Of a stretch of 64,000 bases of DNA, positions 50,044 through 59,742 are shown piece by piece. Under the pieces are notes generated by a model. The model did not search any database. It had not been told where the DNA came from and was given only the letters and a program-made list of their open reading frames with translations. Source of the DNA: Vibrio penaeicida (GTDB lineage: Bacteria; Pseudomonadota; Gammaproteobacteria; Enterobacterales; Vibrionaceae); contig NZ_AP025144.1 of the NCBI RefSeq assembly GCF_019977755.1, forward strand, positions 1,922,001 to 1,986,000. The letters are read 5' to 3'. The first letter of the stretch is position 1. Each line of letters begins with the position of its first letter. Made by a program: the position numbers and the translations under genes.

Positions 50044-51531
50044 ATGTCAGTATCCCAGGATCCATTCATGCAGAACAAAGATGCCAACCCAAATCATGTC
50101 GGAAAATATCAAGCGTTCTCGGTTTTGGTGGTAGATGATGAAGTGGGAATGCAAACGATACTGAAGAAAGCACTGGGCAAGTGGTTTTCTAAAGTCGACT
50201 GCCAAGGCAGCATTGAAGAAGCGGAAAAATTGCGACAAGAAAATCACTACGACCTGATCATCCTAGATATCAATTTACCGGGTCGATCCGGGATCGAATG
50301 GACAGAAGCTTTTAACGACGATGACCGTCGTTGTGACGTCATCTTCATGACTGGGTATGCCGATTTGGAAACTGCGATCAGCGCATTAAAACTGGGCGCG
50401 ACCGATTTTATACTCAAGCCATTTAACCTAGAGCAAATGCTGCAATCCGTTCAACGCTGCATGGACAAGCGTTTATCGCAGCGGCTTCACCACGCATTAA
50501 CGCGAGATGTTAAACGTCTAATTAGCAGCGAAATGATAGGTCATTCGGAAAAAACCAAATCACTCAAACAGTTAATGGGACAATTTGCGCCATCTCGCGC
50601 TTCCATATTAGTGGAAGGGGAATCGGGAACAGGAAAAGAACTGGTAGCACGTGGTGTCCATGTTGCCAGTGGTCGAACGGGACCATTTGTCCCTATCAAC
50701 TGCGGAGCCATTGCCCCAGAACTGCTGGAAAGTGAGTTGTTTGGTCATACAGCTGGAGCGTTTACAGGTGCAAAGAAAAGCCGGGAAGGGCTATTCAGAG
50801 TCGCCAGTGGAGGCACACTGTTTTTGGACGAAATAGGGGAAATGCCCATTGCCATGCAGTCTTCACTTTTACGTGTGTTAGAGCAACGAACCATTCGACC
50901 TGTCGGCAGTGAAAAAGAAATCAGCGTTGATGTCCGTGTTGTCGCAGCAACCAATAGAAACTTAAAAGATGAAGTGGATGCTGGGACGTTTCGAAAAGAT
51001 CTCTATTATCGGCTAAACGTTTTAAAAATAGACGTACCGCCTTTAAGAGAAAGAAAAACAGATTTAATCGATTTGGTGCCTTTCTTTACCAAAACGTTAG
51101 CCAAAGAGTTAGGTATGCCGGAACCAAAATGGGCACATGAAGACATACTGGCAATGCACGACTACGATTGGCCAGGCAATATTCGGGAATTAAAAAACTT
51201 AATGGAGCGCTGTATTTTGCTCGGAAAACCTCCGGCACATCATTGGCGAGAACTCAACGCAGATTACTCTCAGCCTGCTCAGGCAAGCATAACAGTGACA
51301 ACGTCACTAGAAACTGCATTGCCAAGTTTACCGGATTACCGGAGCGACGAGATATTAGGTTACCCCAATGAATGGAGTTTAAAAGAAGTCGAAAAGCGGC
51401 ACATCAAACAAGTGGTTTCCCATCACGACGGAAATAAATCGGCTGCCTCGCGCCAATTGGGCGTTGCAAGGAAAACGTTAGAGAGAAAATACAAAGAGTG
51501 GGAATTAGAAGGATCAGACGATGCGGAATAA
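50044..51531 (+). CDS. Sigma-54 activator response regulator (NtrC family), second system
   Basis: About 495 residues. The start is uncertain: ATG 50044 or ATG 50071 (which has AGGA upstream); a longer TTG frame from 49987 would begin inside the palindrome and is unlikely. The receiver domain has VVDDE and LDINLPG (phospho-Asp). The AAA+ domain has GESGTGKE and GAFTGA, so it contacts sigma-54. The C-terminal Fis-type helix-turn-helix is GNKSAASRQLGVARKTLERKY. It overlaps its kinase gene by 11 bp and is divergent from tupA with its sigma-54 promoter, so it is the natural activator of metal uptake and cofactor genes. Confidence 0.93.
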   Translation: MSVSQDPFMQNKDANPNHVGKYQAFSVLVVDDEVGMQTILKKALGKWFSKVDCQGSIEEAEKLRQENHYDLIILDINLPGRSGIEWTEAFNDDDRRCDVIFMTGYADLETAISALKLGATDFILKPFNLEQMLQSVQRCMDKRLSQRLHHALTRDVKRLISSEMIGHSEKTKSLKQLMGQFAPSRASILVEGESGTGKELVARGVHVASGRTGPFVPINCGAIAPELLESELFGHTAGAFTGAKKSREGLFRVASGGTLFLDEIGEMPIAMQSSLLRVLEQRTIRPVGSEKEISVDVRVVAATNRNLKDEVDAGTFRKDLYYRLNVLKIDVPPLRERKTDLIDLVPFFTKTLAKELGMPEPKWAHEDILAMHDYDWPGNIRELKNLMERCILLGKPPAHHWRELNADYSQPAQASITVTTSLETALPSLPDYRSDEILGYPNEWSLKEVEKRHIKQVVSHHDGNKSAASRQLGVARKTLERKYKEWELEGSDDAE

Positions 51532-53557
51532 CAAATCTGGAACGTCTAACGTTTTTACCTTATGGCGCTTGCGACTCAAATCGATGGTTCGCTATCGGTT
51601 GTTGTTCTTAACGTCTGCACCCATTTTACTCACATTACTCGCGTTGGTGGGCATCACTTTCTATTGGTCGACACATTATACGTGGCAAAACGCCTTGGTT
51701 AACGTGTCTGAAAAACTCTCCGTAGCAGACAATAGTATTCAAATTCTTCAGGAACGTCAGTTCCAAAGTGTTAAATCCTTATCCAATTCTTACCCATTTC
51801 AAGTTCGTTTGATGTCGGTTTACCGAGATGCGTTAGAACTTGAAGAATGGGTCGGGTCCCAAAAGAACAAGTATCAGCTCGATTTTCTGCGCTGGGTGCC
51901 GATTGACAAAGCGACGAACCATCAATTACTCGCACAAAAAGCGTCGTTTTTTGAAGTATTTAATACTGAACAAATGAACGAGTACGACGATGATTTGGCT
52001 GTTCGCGCAGAAATCCCATTGCTGAGTGGAAACGGCGTCGAATCTCGCGGTTTAATCAGCCGTAGCGTATTACCAGTACGAGATGAAGACCAACACGTAC
52101 TGGGTTACTTAGATGGTGGGTTACTGCTAAATAACAGTACTGGTTTAGTTGATCAGATTCGTGACTTAATTTACGCAAAACCAACTGAATTGCAGCCGCA
52201 AATCGGAACCGTAACCCTGTTTATGGACGATTTACGCATAAGTACCAACGTACCGCTAGATAGCCAAGCCCACAAAGGAAGAGCGATTGGTACAACGGTT
52301 TCGCTTCAAGTGAAACAGGCTGTTTTGGAAAGGGGCGAAAACTGGATAGATCGCGCCTACGTGTATGACGATTGGTACATAACTGCTTATCAACCCATTT
52401 ATAACCAATACAACGATGTTATTGGGATGCTGTATACCGGTTATCTTATTTGGCCTCTCATTAAAATTTACATTACCAACCTCGGTGAAATCAGCTTAAC
52501 TATTCTCGCTTTGTTATTGATTTCCGGCATGATTGTTTATCGAGGCTCTCGTGACTTATTTCACCCAATCGAGCGGATTCACCATGTCGTTAAATCCGTC
52601 CAAGCAGGGCGAGACAAGCGAATTGGCCAACTAGGCTTGGATGATGAACACGAGTTAACCCAACTGGCACGGCAATTCGACAACATGCTCGATTTGTTGG
52701 CGCAACGAAATGCTGAAATTCGTCAGGCTGCTGATCAGCTCGAAGGGAAAGTACAAAACCGTACGGCGAAATTGCGAGAAAAAACGGAACAACTCGAACT
52801 GCACATACAATTACTCAATCAAACTCGCGATAAGCTTGTGGTGAACGAAAAGCTTGCCGCGCTAGGAGAGCTTACCGCGGGCATCGCGCATGAGATCAAC
52901 AACCCAACAGCGGTCATCTTAGGGAATGTTGAGCTTCTTAAGTTTGCTCTTGGCGATAAAGCCGGCTCGATAGAAGAAGAAATTCAAACCATCCTTGATC
53001 AAATAGATCGCATCCGAAACATCACGCGCAGTTTGCTGCAATACAGCCGCCAAGGTGGCGTTCAAGACGAAGTCACTTGGCAACACGTTAACCCTATCGT
53101 GGAAGAGAGCCTCACTCTAGTGAAAACAGGCGCTAAAAAGCGGGACGTTCAATTTGTCACAGAGCTTAACGCCAAGTCCGTTGTAGAAGTAAACCGCCAC
53201 CACTTGCTGCAAATTTTGGTCAACTTAGAAATGAACGCCATTCATGCCATGAGCGGAGAAGGGGTTCTCACCATTCGCACAGAAGACTGGATGGATGACG
53301 ATGAAGAATCAAAAGGCGCGATTGTTCATGTCGTAGACCAAGGATGTGGTATCCCAGATGAGCAAATAAAACGTATCTTTGACCCTTTTTATACAACAAA
53401 ACGAGATGGTACTGGGCTTGGTTTGTCGGTTTCGCAAAGTATCTTAAGCCAAACGGGCGGGGAAATTAAAGTCACGTCTAAAGTGGGTTTAGGGAGTCAA
53501 TTTTCAATTTACTTACCGTTGAAATCGAATGCCGTTGATTTAGTTGTTATGAACTAG
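51521..53557 (+). CDS. Cache-HAMP sensor histidine kinase, second system
   Basis: A 678-residue kinase. The first membrane helix (about 25-50) and second (about 325-345) enclose a large periplasmic Cache-type sensor ending with YDDWYITAYQPIYN and the VIGMLYTGYL strand. A HAMP domain (about 345-400) and coiled coil (about 405-450) lead to HisKA (GIAHEINNPTAVILGN, phospho-His) and HATPase boxes (LEMNAIHAM, DQGCGIPDE, GTGLGLSVSQSI). There is no PAS domain, unlike the kinase at 33264. The ligand is unknown; iodate, molybdate/tungstate or a redox signal would each make sense. Confidence 0.92.
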   Translation: MRNNKSGTSNVFTLWRLRLKSMVRYRLLFLTSAPILLTLLALVGITFYWSTHYTWQNALVNVSEKLSVADNSIQILQERQFQSVKSLSNSYPFQVRLMSVYRDALELEEWVGSQKNKYQLDFLRWVPIDKATNHQLLAQKASFFEVFNTEQMNEYDDDLAVRAEIPLLSGNGVESRGLISRSVLPVRDEDQHVLGYLDGGLLLNNSTGLVDQIRDLIYAKPTELQPQIGTVTLFMDDLRISTNVPLDSQAHKGRAIGTTVSLQVKQAVLERGENWIDRAYVYDDWYITAYQPIYNQYNDVIGMLYTGYLIWPLIKIYITNLGEISLTILALLLISGMIVYRGSRDLFHPIERIHHVVKSVQAGRDKRIGQLGLDDEHELTQLARQFDNMLDLLAQRNAEIRQAADQLEGKVQNRTAKLREKTEQLELHIQLLNQTRDKLVVNEKLAALGELTAGIAHEINNPTAVILGNVELLKFALGDKAGSIEEEIQTILDQIDRIRNITRSLLQYSRQGGVQDEVTWQHVNPIVEESLTLVKTGAKKRDVQFVTELNAKSVVEVNRHHLLQILVNLEMNAIHAMSGEGVLTIRTEDWMDDDEESKGAIVHVVDQGCGIPDEQIKRIFDPFYTTKRDGTGLGLSVSQSILSQTGGEIKVTSKVGLGSQFSIYLPLKSNAVDLVVMN

Positions 53558-53695
53558 GATCCCAAGCGTACTTAACCAAACAAGTAATACACCTAACCAA
53601 GCGAAGATTGACGCTCCAGAGCCCAATTAACACTTGCATCAGACCGCGTTGCCAAGTACCGTTGCACCGCGTTTTTTTATCTAAGAGGTTAGGTT

Positions 53696-55288
53696 TTGAT
53701 TTCTACCGCGAATATCACACAGCAATTTGGCGCGAAGCCACTATTTGAAAACATTTCAGTTAAGTTTGGCGAAGGCAACCGTTATGGCCTGATTGGCGCA
53801 AATGGGTGTGGTAAATCCACTTTCATGAAAATCCTTAGCGGAGAACTCGACCAAACTTCTGGTAACGTCAGCTACGACCCAAATGAGCGTGTTGCCAAGC
53901 TGAGCCAGGATCAGTTTGCCTATGAAGAATTTACAGTTATCGACACTGTTATCATGGGACACAAAGAACTTTGGGAAGTAAAACAAGAGCGTGACCGCAT
54001 TTATTCTTTGGCTGAAATGAGCGAAGAAGATGGCATGAAAGTCGCGGATCTTGAAACAGAATTCGCAGAAATGGACGGCTACATGGCCGAATCTAAAGCA
54101 GGAGAACTTCTTCTTGCTGTAGGTATTCCATTGGAGCAACACTTTGGCTTGATGAGCGAAGTGGCACCGGGTTGGAAACTGCGTGTGCTTTTGGCGCAAA
54201 TTCTATTTGCAGACCCAGACATCATGCTACTCGACGAACCAACCAACAACTTGGATATCGATACTATCCGCTGGTTGGAAGATACGCTTAATGAGCGTAA
54301 CTGTACGATGATCATCATCTCGCACGATCGTCACTTCCTAAACAGTGTTTGTACACACATGGCGGATCTCGATTACGGTGAACTGCGCGTTTACCCAGGT
54401 AACTACGACGAATACATGACAGCGGCATCACAAGCTCGTGATCGTCTATTAGCTGATAACGCGAAGAAAAAGGCTCAAATTGCTGAACTGCAAACGTTTG
54501 TTGCGCGTTTCTCTGCAAACGCCTCTAAAGCAAAACAGGCTACTTCTCGTGCTAAACAGATTGATAAAATCAAGCTCGATGAAGTAAAAGCATCTAGCCG
54601 TCAAAACCCATTCATTCGTTTTGAGCAATCGAAAGAATTGTTCCGAAACGCATTGATTGTTGAGAACCTGACACAAGGCTTCGAAAACGACTTGTTCACC
54701 GATTTCAATGCGATTTTTGAAGTGGGTGAGCGTGTTGCCATTATCGGTGAAAACGGCGTGGGCAAAACGACATTGCTTAATACGTTAGCTGGCGCGATTG
54801 AACCTCGTAACGGTTCATTCAAATGGTCTGAAAATTCAAACGTAGGCTACTACGCTCAGGATCACGCGGAAGAATTCGCCGAAGACATGAACCTTATGGA
54901 TTGGATGGGGCAATGGCGTCAAGAAGGCGATGACGAGCAAGTGATTCGCAGTTTCTTAGGTCGTATGTTGTTCTCGCAAGATGACATCAAAAAGTCGGTA
55001 AAAGTTCTGTCTGGTGGTGAGCAAGGTCGTATGTTGCTAGGTAAGCTGATGATGCATAAACCAAATATGCTTCTAATGGACGAGCCAACCAACCACATGG
55101 ATATGGAATCTATTGAATCCTTGAATAACGCTCTGGAACAATACAAAGGGACGTTGTTCTTCGTATCTCATGACCGCGTATTTGTGGATTCTTTGGCGAC
55201 ACGTATCATTGAAATCAAAGACAATCAGATCACAGATTTCAAAGGAACGTACGCTGAATTCCTAAAATCCCGTGGTGTGGAAGAGTAA
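53696..55288 (+). CDS. ybiT: ABC-F ATPase, YbiT type
   Basis: A 530-residue cytosolic protein with two ABC ATPase domains and no membrane part. The first Walker A is GANGCGKST (about 35-43), the second GENGVGKTT (about 350). The interdomain linker is the long charged helix of ABC-F proteins ([32 protein letters not shown]). The C-terminal signature is LSGGEQGRM with [11 protein letters not shown]. The start is TTG 53696 behind AGGTTAGG. ABC-F proteins act on ribosomes. It is monocistronic and flanks the reductase island, probably as core genome. Confidence 0.9.
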   Translation: MISTANITQQFGAKPLFENISVKFGEGNRYGLIGANGCGKSTFMKILSGELDQTSGNVSYDPNERVAKLSQDQFAYEEFTVIDTVIMGHKELWEVKQERDRIYSLAEMSEEDGMKVADLETEFAEMDGYMAESKAGELLLAVGIPLEQHFGLMSEVAPGWKLRVLLAQILFADPDIMLLDEPTNNLDIDTIRWLEDTLNERNCTMIIISHDRHFLNSVCTHMADLDYGELRVYPGNYDEYMTAASQARDRLLADNAKKKAQIAELQTFVARFSANASKAKQATSRAKQIDKIKLDEVKASSRQNPFIRFEQSKELFRNALIVENLTQGFENDLFTDFNAIFEVGERVAIIGENGVGKTTLLNTLAGAIEPRNGSFKWSENSNVGYYAQDHAEEFAEDMNLMDWMGQWRQEGDDEQVIRSFLGRMLFSQDDIKKSVKVLSGGEQGRMLLGKLMMHKPNMLLMDEPTNHMDMESIESLNNALEQYKGTLFFVSHDRVFVDSLATRIIEIKDNQITDFKGTYAEFLKSRGVEE

Positions 55289-55333
55289 AAAAGAAGGGTA
55301 GATTTTCGAACAAAATCTGCCTCAAATTCAATC

Positions 55334-55363
55334 AAAACGCTCAAAATTTTGAGCGTTTTTTTT
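55334..55363 (+). terminator. Rho-independent terminator after ybiT
   Basis: A perfect palindrome AAAACGCTCAAAA / TTTTGAGCGTTTT is followed by a T run, 45 bp after the stop. Confidence 0.93.
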
Positions 55364-55410
55364 CGTTCAAATTCCTCCATTCCCATCTCATTTATGAGAC
55401 ACCTAGATCA

Positions 55411-55440
55411 GAAAAAGTACATTCGAATGGTAAAAAGTAC
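55411..55440 (+). promoter_or_regulatory. Direct repeat, probable AraC-type operator of the polyol operon
   Basis: AAAAAGTAC occurs at 55412-55420 and 55432-55440, spaced 20 bp (two helical turns), the arrangement used by AraC/XylS activators. It lies about 110 bp before the first operon gene; an AraC-type regulator is encoded at the operon's end. Confidence 0.6.
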
Positions 55441-55549
55441 TTTTCTGCACCAAAAAAATTCTCTTTTGACTAATTTTGAATTGTGATTGTTGCGAGCTTG
55501 TTAATTAGTCGAGCTTAACAATAAACTAAAAACAGTCGAGGGAATGAAC

Positions 55550-56863
55550 ATGAAATCCAGGACATTACTTTCTGCCTCTATCGCTCTAGCCGCTATGACA
55601 AGTACATACGCTATGGCCGCAACAGAGCTAACGATCGCGACAGTGAATAACGGTCACATGATCGAAATGCAGAAGCTTAGTACCGCATACGAAGAGGCTA
55701 ATCCAGGTATCAAACTCAATTGGGTTACCTTGGAGGAAGGAGTGCTTCGCCAACGCGTGACAACCGATATCGCCACCAAAGGTGGGCAATTCGATATCAT
55801 GACCATTGGTATGTATGAAGCTCCAATTTGGGGCAAAAAAGGTTGGCTCAACGAAATTAAAGACGACGCCAACTACAATGCCGACGACATCTTACCAGCC
55901 ATTCGTTCTGGGTTATCGGTAGATGGAAAAATGTACGCCGTTCCGTTCTATGGCGAAAGTTCTATGGTGATGTACCGTAAAGACTTGGTCGATAAAGCGG
56001 GCATGACGGTTCCAGATAACGCTTCTTGGGGTCACATTCGTGATGTAGCCGGTGCGATTCATGATCCTGATAATGGTGTTTACGGAATCTGTCTTCGCGG
56101 TAAGCCTGGATGGGGCGACAACGCTGCATTCATCACAACCATGGCCAATTCGTTTGGTGCTCGTTGGTTTGATGAAGATTGGAAACCTCAGTTAAATTCT
56201 CCGGAGTGGAACCATGCTGTTTCGTTCTACATCGACCTTTTATCTACTTACGGACCACCGGGCTCAACATCCAACAGCTTCAACGAAATCCTAGCGTTAT
56301 ACAACGAAGGTAAGTGTGGCATGTGGATAGATGCCACCATCGCCGCTTCATTTATCTCGGATCCAAAACAGAGCAAAGTTGCCGACAAAGTTGCATTTGC
56401 ACAGGCACCCATTGCGGTCACTAATCGTGGTGCGAACTGGCTTTGGGCTTGGTCTCTTGCAGTACCTGCAGGCAGTAAAAACCAAGTTGAAGCCGAGAAA
56501 TTTGTTAAATGGGCAACGTCGCAAGACTACATCAAACTGGTTGCGAAAGAGAATGGATGGGCAAACGTACCTACAGGTACACGTAAATCTACTTACGAAA
56601 CGCCTGAGTTCCAAGAAGCCGCTGTTTTCGCAGAAGCAGAGCTGAAAGCCATTCAATCTGCAAATCCAGAAAACAGTACGCTCCTTCCAACCCCTTACGT
56701 GGGTGTTCAGTTCGCGGCTATTCCTGAATTCCAAGCTATCGGTATCGCTGCTGGTCAGCAGTTCACGAATGCACTGGCAGGAAACGTGACTGTGGAACAA
56801 GCGTTGAAAGCTGCAAACAAATCTGCCGACCGCGAAATGCGTAAATCAGGTTACTACAAGTAA
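55550..56863 (+). CDS. mtlE: Polyol ABC transporter, substrate-binding protein
   Basis: About 437 residues. ATG 55550 is favoured over 55544, since GAGGGA lies six bases before the second. A signal peptide runs to TSTYAMAA. The mature protein is an extracellular solute-binding protein family 1 member, and its sequence (ELTIATVNNGHMIEMQKLS, EEANPGIKLNWVTLEEG, FYGESSMVMYRKDLVDKAG) fits the MtlE/SmoE group that binds mannitol, sorbitol or arabitol. It heads an operon of three more transporter genes and polyol catabolic enzymes. Confidence 0.9.
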   Translation: MKSRTLLSASIALAAMTSTYAMAATELTIATVNNGHMIEMQKLSTAYEEANPGIKLNWVTLEEGVLRQRVTTDIATKGGQFDIMTIGMYEAPIWGKKGWLNEIKDDANYNADDILPAIRSGLSVDGKMYAVPFYGESSMVMYRKDLVDKAGMTVPDNASWGHIRDVAGAIHDPDNGVYGICLRGKPGWGDNAAFITTMANSFGARWFDEDWKPQLNSPEWNHAVSFYIDLLSTYGPPGSTSNSFNEILALYNEGKCGMWIDATIAASFISDPKQSKVADKVAFAQAPIAVTNRGANWLWAWSLAVPAGSKNQVEAEKFVKWATSQDYIKLVAKENGWANVPTGTRKSTYETPEFQEAAVFAEAELKAIQSANPENSTLLPTPYVGVQFAAIPEFQAIGIAAGQQFTNALAGNVTVEQALKAANKSADREMRKSGYYK

Positions 56864-56954
56864 TCAGTATTGATTGAGTATTAACAGGAGCGTTTTTGCT
56901 CCTGTTTACTTCGGGGCACTTTTTCCCCATATCTGTATTTACAAGGAAGTCTTT

Positions 56955-57815
56955 ATGCAAAGGTGGTTACCCAAATTATTGGTATTCCCATCCTTCATCA
57001 GCTTATTGCTGTGGATGGTCGTCCCTTTATCCATGACCATTTACTTTTCCGTCATCCGATACAACTTGTTGTATCCGGGAGAAAATAACTACATCGGCGG
57101 ACTGAACTTTGAATTTTTCTACACCGATGAGGCCTTTTGGCCAGCAGTGACAAACACGCTCACTCTGGTTGGAATGGTACTTGTCGTGACGGTTGTATTT
57201 GCAATATTACTTGCCGTTTTGCTCGACAAACCATTTAAAGGCCGCGGCATTGTACGCGTTTTGCTGATCTCACCGTTCTTTATTATGCCGACTGTTAATG
57301 CGCTGATTTGGAAAAATCTAATGATGCATCCGGTTTATGGCGTACTCGCATCTATTTGGGAATCCATCGGGCTAGAGCCCATTGATTGGTTAGCCGATTA
57401 TCCACTTGGTTCCATCATTGCGATGTTGAGTTGGCAGTGGATGCCCTTTGCGCTGCTGATTTTTATCACCTCGTTGCAGTCCATGGACAATGAGCAAAAA
57501 GAAGCCGCTGTACTTGATGGCGCGACGGGATTTCAGATATTCCGATACCTTACGCTGCCACATCTAGCGAGACCGATAGCAGTCGTGATGATGATTGAAA
57601 CCATCTTCTTGCTTTCTGTGTTTGCGGAAATCTTCGTGACCACCAGCGGTGGACCGGGGTATGAATCAACAAACTTAGCGTTCTTGATCTTCGCGCAAGC
57701 CTTGATGCAGTTTGATGTTGGTGTCGCGTCGGCTGGTGGATTGATCGCCGTGATCCTCGCAAATATCGTCGCGTTCTTCTTAATCCGTGCCATTGGCAAA
57801 AACTTAGTCGCCTAG
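56955..57815 (+). CDS. mtlF: Polyol ABC transporter permease 1
   Basis: A 286-residue permease from the ATG at 56955, with AAGGAAG upstream; the longer frame from 56874 would run into the gap after mtlE. About six membrane helices are visible, and the EAA coupling motif appears as EQKEAAVLDGATGFQIFRYLTLP. It pairs with the second permease to form the pore. The order binding protein, permease, permease, ATPase fits mtlEFGK. Confidence 0.9.
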   Translation: MQRWLPKLLVFPSFISLLLWMVVPLSMTIYFSVIRYNLLYPGENNYIGGLNFEFFYTDEAFWPAVTNTLTLVGMVLVVTVVFAILLAVLLDKPFKGRGIVRVLLISPFFIMPTVNALIWKNLMMHPVYGVLASIWESIGLEPIDWLADYPLGSIIAMLSWQWMPFALLIFITSLQSMDNEQKEAAVLDGATGFQIFRYLTLPHLARPIAVVMMIETIFLLSVFAEIFVTTSGGPGYESTNLAFLIFAQALMQFDVGVASAGGLIAVILANIVAFFLIRAIGKNLVA

Positions 57816-57823
57816 GAGGTTTT

Positions 57824-58636
57824 ATGAATCAGACACATCGATTTAGAGCCATATTGAGCTGGGTGAACGCACTAATCGTGTTTTTCCCAATTATTATGAT
57901 GCTAATTACGTCGTTCAAAACAGAGCAACAAGCGATTGCCGTTCCACCTACGTTTATTTTTGAACCTACGGTAGAAAACTACGGCATTGTTCAGGAACGA
58001 AGTGATTACCTTAAATTCGCTAAAAACTCTGTGATTACCGCTTTTGGTTCCACTATTTTGGCGTTGATTATTGCCATACCTGCTGCGTATTCAATGGCGT
58101 TTTACCCAGGAAAGCGTACTAAAGACATGTTGCTTTGGATGCTGTCCACCAAAATGCTACCCGCCGTTGGGGTGCTGGTGCCTATCTACATATTGTGTAA
58201 GGAAGCAGGGCTGCTGGACAGCAGTTTAGCGCTCACCATCATTTACACACTTATTAACTTACCCATCATTGTTTGGATGCTGTTTTCGTACTTCAAAGAC
58301 ATTCCAAAAGACATTCTGGAAGCCGTCCGACTTGATGGCGCGTCAACGTTAGGTGAGATTCGCCATGTGCTGCTTCCGCTTTCGTTTGGTGGTATTGCGT
58401 CAACCGCATTACTGTCGATTGTTTTGAGTTGGAACGAAGCCTTTTGGGCTATCAACTTAACTTCGGCAGATGCAGGAACTCTTGCCACTATGATTTCCAC
58501 ATACTCCAGCCCAGAAGGACTATTTTGGGCAAAACTATCGGCAGCATCCACGCTTGCTTGCGCACCTATTGTCGTGCTCGGCTGGTTCTGTCAGAAACAA
58601 CTCGTACAAGGATTGACGTTCGGAGCAGTAAAATGA
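57824..58636 (+). CDS. mtlG: Polyol ABC transporter permease 2
   Basis: A 270-residue permease with about six helices, starting 8 bp after mtlF behind AGGAGG. The coupling motif is DILEAVRLDGASTLGEIRHVLLP. The C-terminal end QLVQGLTFGAVK is characteristic of this permease group. It overlaps the ATPase gene by ATGA. Confidence 0.92.
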   Translation: MNQTHRFRAILSWVNALIVFFPIIMMLITSFKTEQQAIAVPPTFIFEPTVENYGIVQERSDYLKFAKNSVITAFGSTILALIIAIPAAYSMAFYPGKRTKDMLLWMLSTKMLPAVGVLVPIYILCKEAGLLDSSLALTIIYTLINLPIIVWMLFSYFKDIPKDILEAVRLDGASTLGEIRHVLLPLSFGGIASTALLSIVLSWNEAFWAINLTSADAGTLATMISTYSSPEGLFWAKLSAASTLACAPIVVLGWFCQKQLVQGLTFGAVK

Positions 58637-59742
58637 GTTATTTAACCGTTAACCAACTAGATAAAAAATACGGCGACGCGCTGGCGCTGAAAAACATTAA
58701 CTTCGAGATCAAAAAAGGCGAGTTTGTTGTATTCGTTGGCCCATCAGGCTGTGGCAAATCTACGCTACTTCGCACCATTGCAGGGTTAGAAGAGTCTTCT
58801 GCTGGCGGCATTCATTTGGACGGTGAACTCATCACAGAGACGCATCCCTCCAAAAGAAACCTTGCCATGGTGTTTCAGAGTTACGCGCTTTACCCACACA
58901 TGTCGGTGAAAGAAAACATGGGGTTTGCTTTGAAATTGGCGAATACGCCAAAAGATGAAATTGAATCCAAAGTTCTGAAAGTAGCGAAAGCGCTTAAGTT
59001 AGAACCCTTGCTCGATAGAAAGCCCAAAGCACTGTCGGGCGGGCAAAGGCAGCGTGTTGCCATTGGTCGGGCGATTGTTCGTAACCCTAAAGTATTTTTG
59101 TTTGACGAGCCTTTATCTAACCTAGATGCCGCTTTGCGTGTGGAGATGCGAATAGAGCTTTCCAGACTGCATCATGAGTTAGGCACCACAATGATCTACG
59201 TAACGCATGATCAGGTTGAAGCCATGACTTTAGCGGACAAAGTTGTGATCATGAAGGAGGGAGAAGTCGCTCAAATTGGAACACCGTTAGAGCTCTATCA
59301 CCAACCAGCAAATCTATTCGTGGCTTCATTCATTGGCACGCCAAAAATGAACATTTTAGGCTTGGGGACGGTGCACTCAGAAGCGCAAGAATTAACCGTT
59401 CAGTTAACCGAAAATGCGAAAATGCAGCTACCTGTTCATAAATACAGTGGTAGTGTTCTAGAAGCAAAAACACTCGGAATTAGACCTGAATCGGTCAAGC
59501 TAACCGACCCAATGCAAGGTGATATGTCTGGTGTTGTAGAAGTCATTGAACAACTCGGTTCAGAGACGTTAAGTTACGTCCGCATTGAAAATGGCGAAAC
59601 GGTCGTGGCAAAACACACACCAGCAGATAGCCCAACTTTGGGGCAAGAAGTGGGTTTGTATCTCGATAAGCAACAAGTGTATTTGTTCGATGGTAATGAT
59701 CTCGCCTTAAATATTTACGAGGAGAGCGATCATGCCAAATAG
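58633..59742 (+). CDS. mtlK: Polyol ABC transporter ATPase
   Basis: A 369-residue CUT1-type sugar ATPase from ATG 58633, overlapping the mtlG stop (ATGA); an upstream frame extension to 58429 is a shadow of mtlG. Motifs are GPSGCGKST, Q-loop FQSYALYPHM, signature LSGGQRQRV, Walker B VFLFDEPLSNLDA and H-loop VTHDQ. A C-terminal TOBE/OB regulatory part (about 240-369) is present, as in MalK-like ATPases. It overlaps the next gene by 11 bp. Confidence 0.93.
   Translation: MSYLTVNQLDKKYGDALALKNINFEIKKGEFVVFVGPSGCGKSTLLRTIAGLEESSAGGIHLDGELITETHPSKRNLAMVFQSYALYPHMSVKENMGFALKLANTPKDEIESKVLKVAKALKLEPLLDRKPKALSGGQRQRVAIGRAIVRNPKVFLFDEPLSNLDAALRVEMRIELSRLHHELGTTMIYVTHDQVEAMTLADKVVIMKEGEVAQIGTPLELYHQPANLFVASFIGTPKMNILGLGTVHSEAQELTVQLTENAKMQLPVHKYSGSVLEAKTLGIRPESVKLTDPMQGDMSGVVEVIEQLGSETLSYVRIENGETVVAKHTPADSPTLGQEVGLYLDKQQVYLFDGNDLALNIYEESDHAK

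Noticed and set aside
53640..53680. Terminator before ybiT
   Set aside because: A T run is present after GCACCGCG, but the upstream bases do not pair convincingly.
58429..58632. N-terminal extension of the polyol ATPase
   Set aside because: It lies wholly inside mtlG in another frame; the ATGA overlap at 58633 is the natural start.
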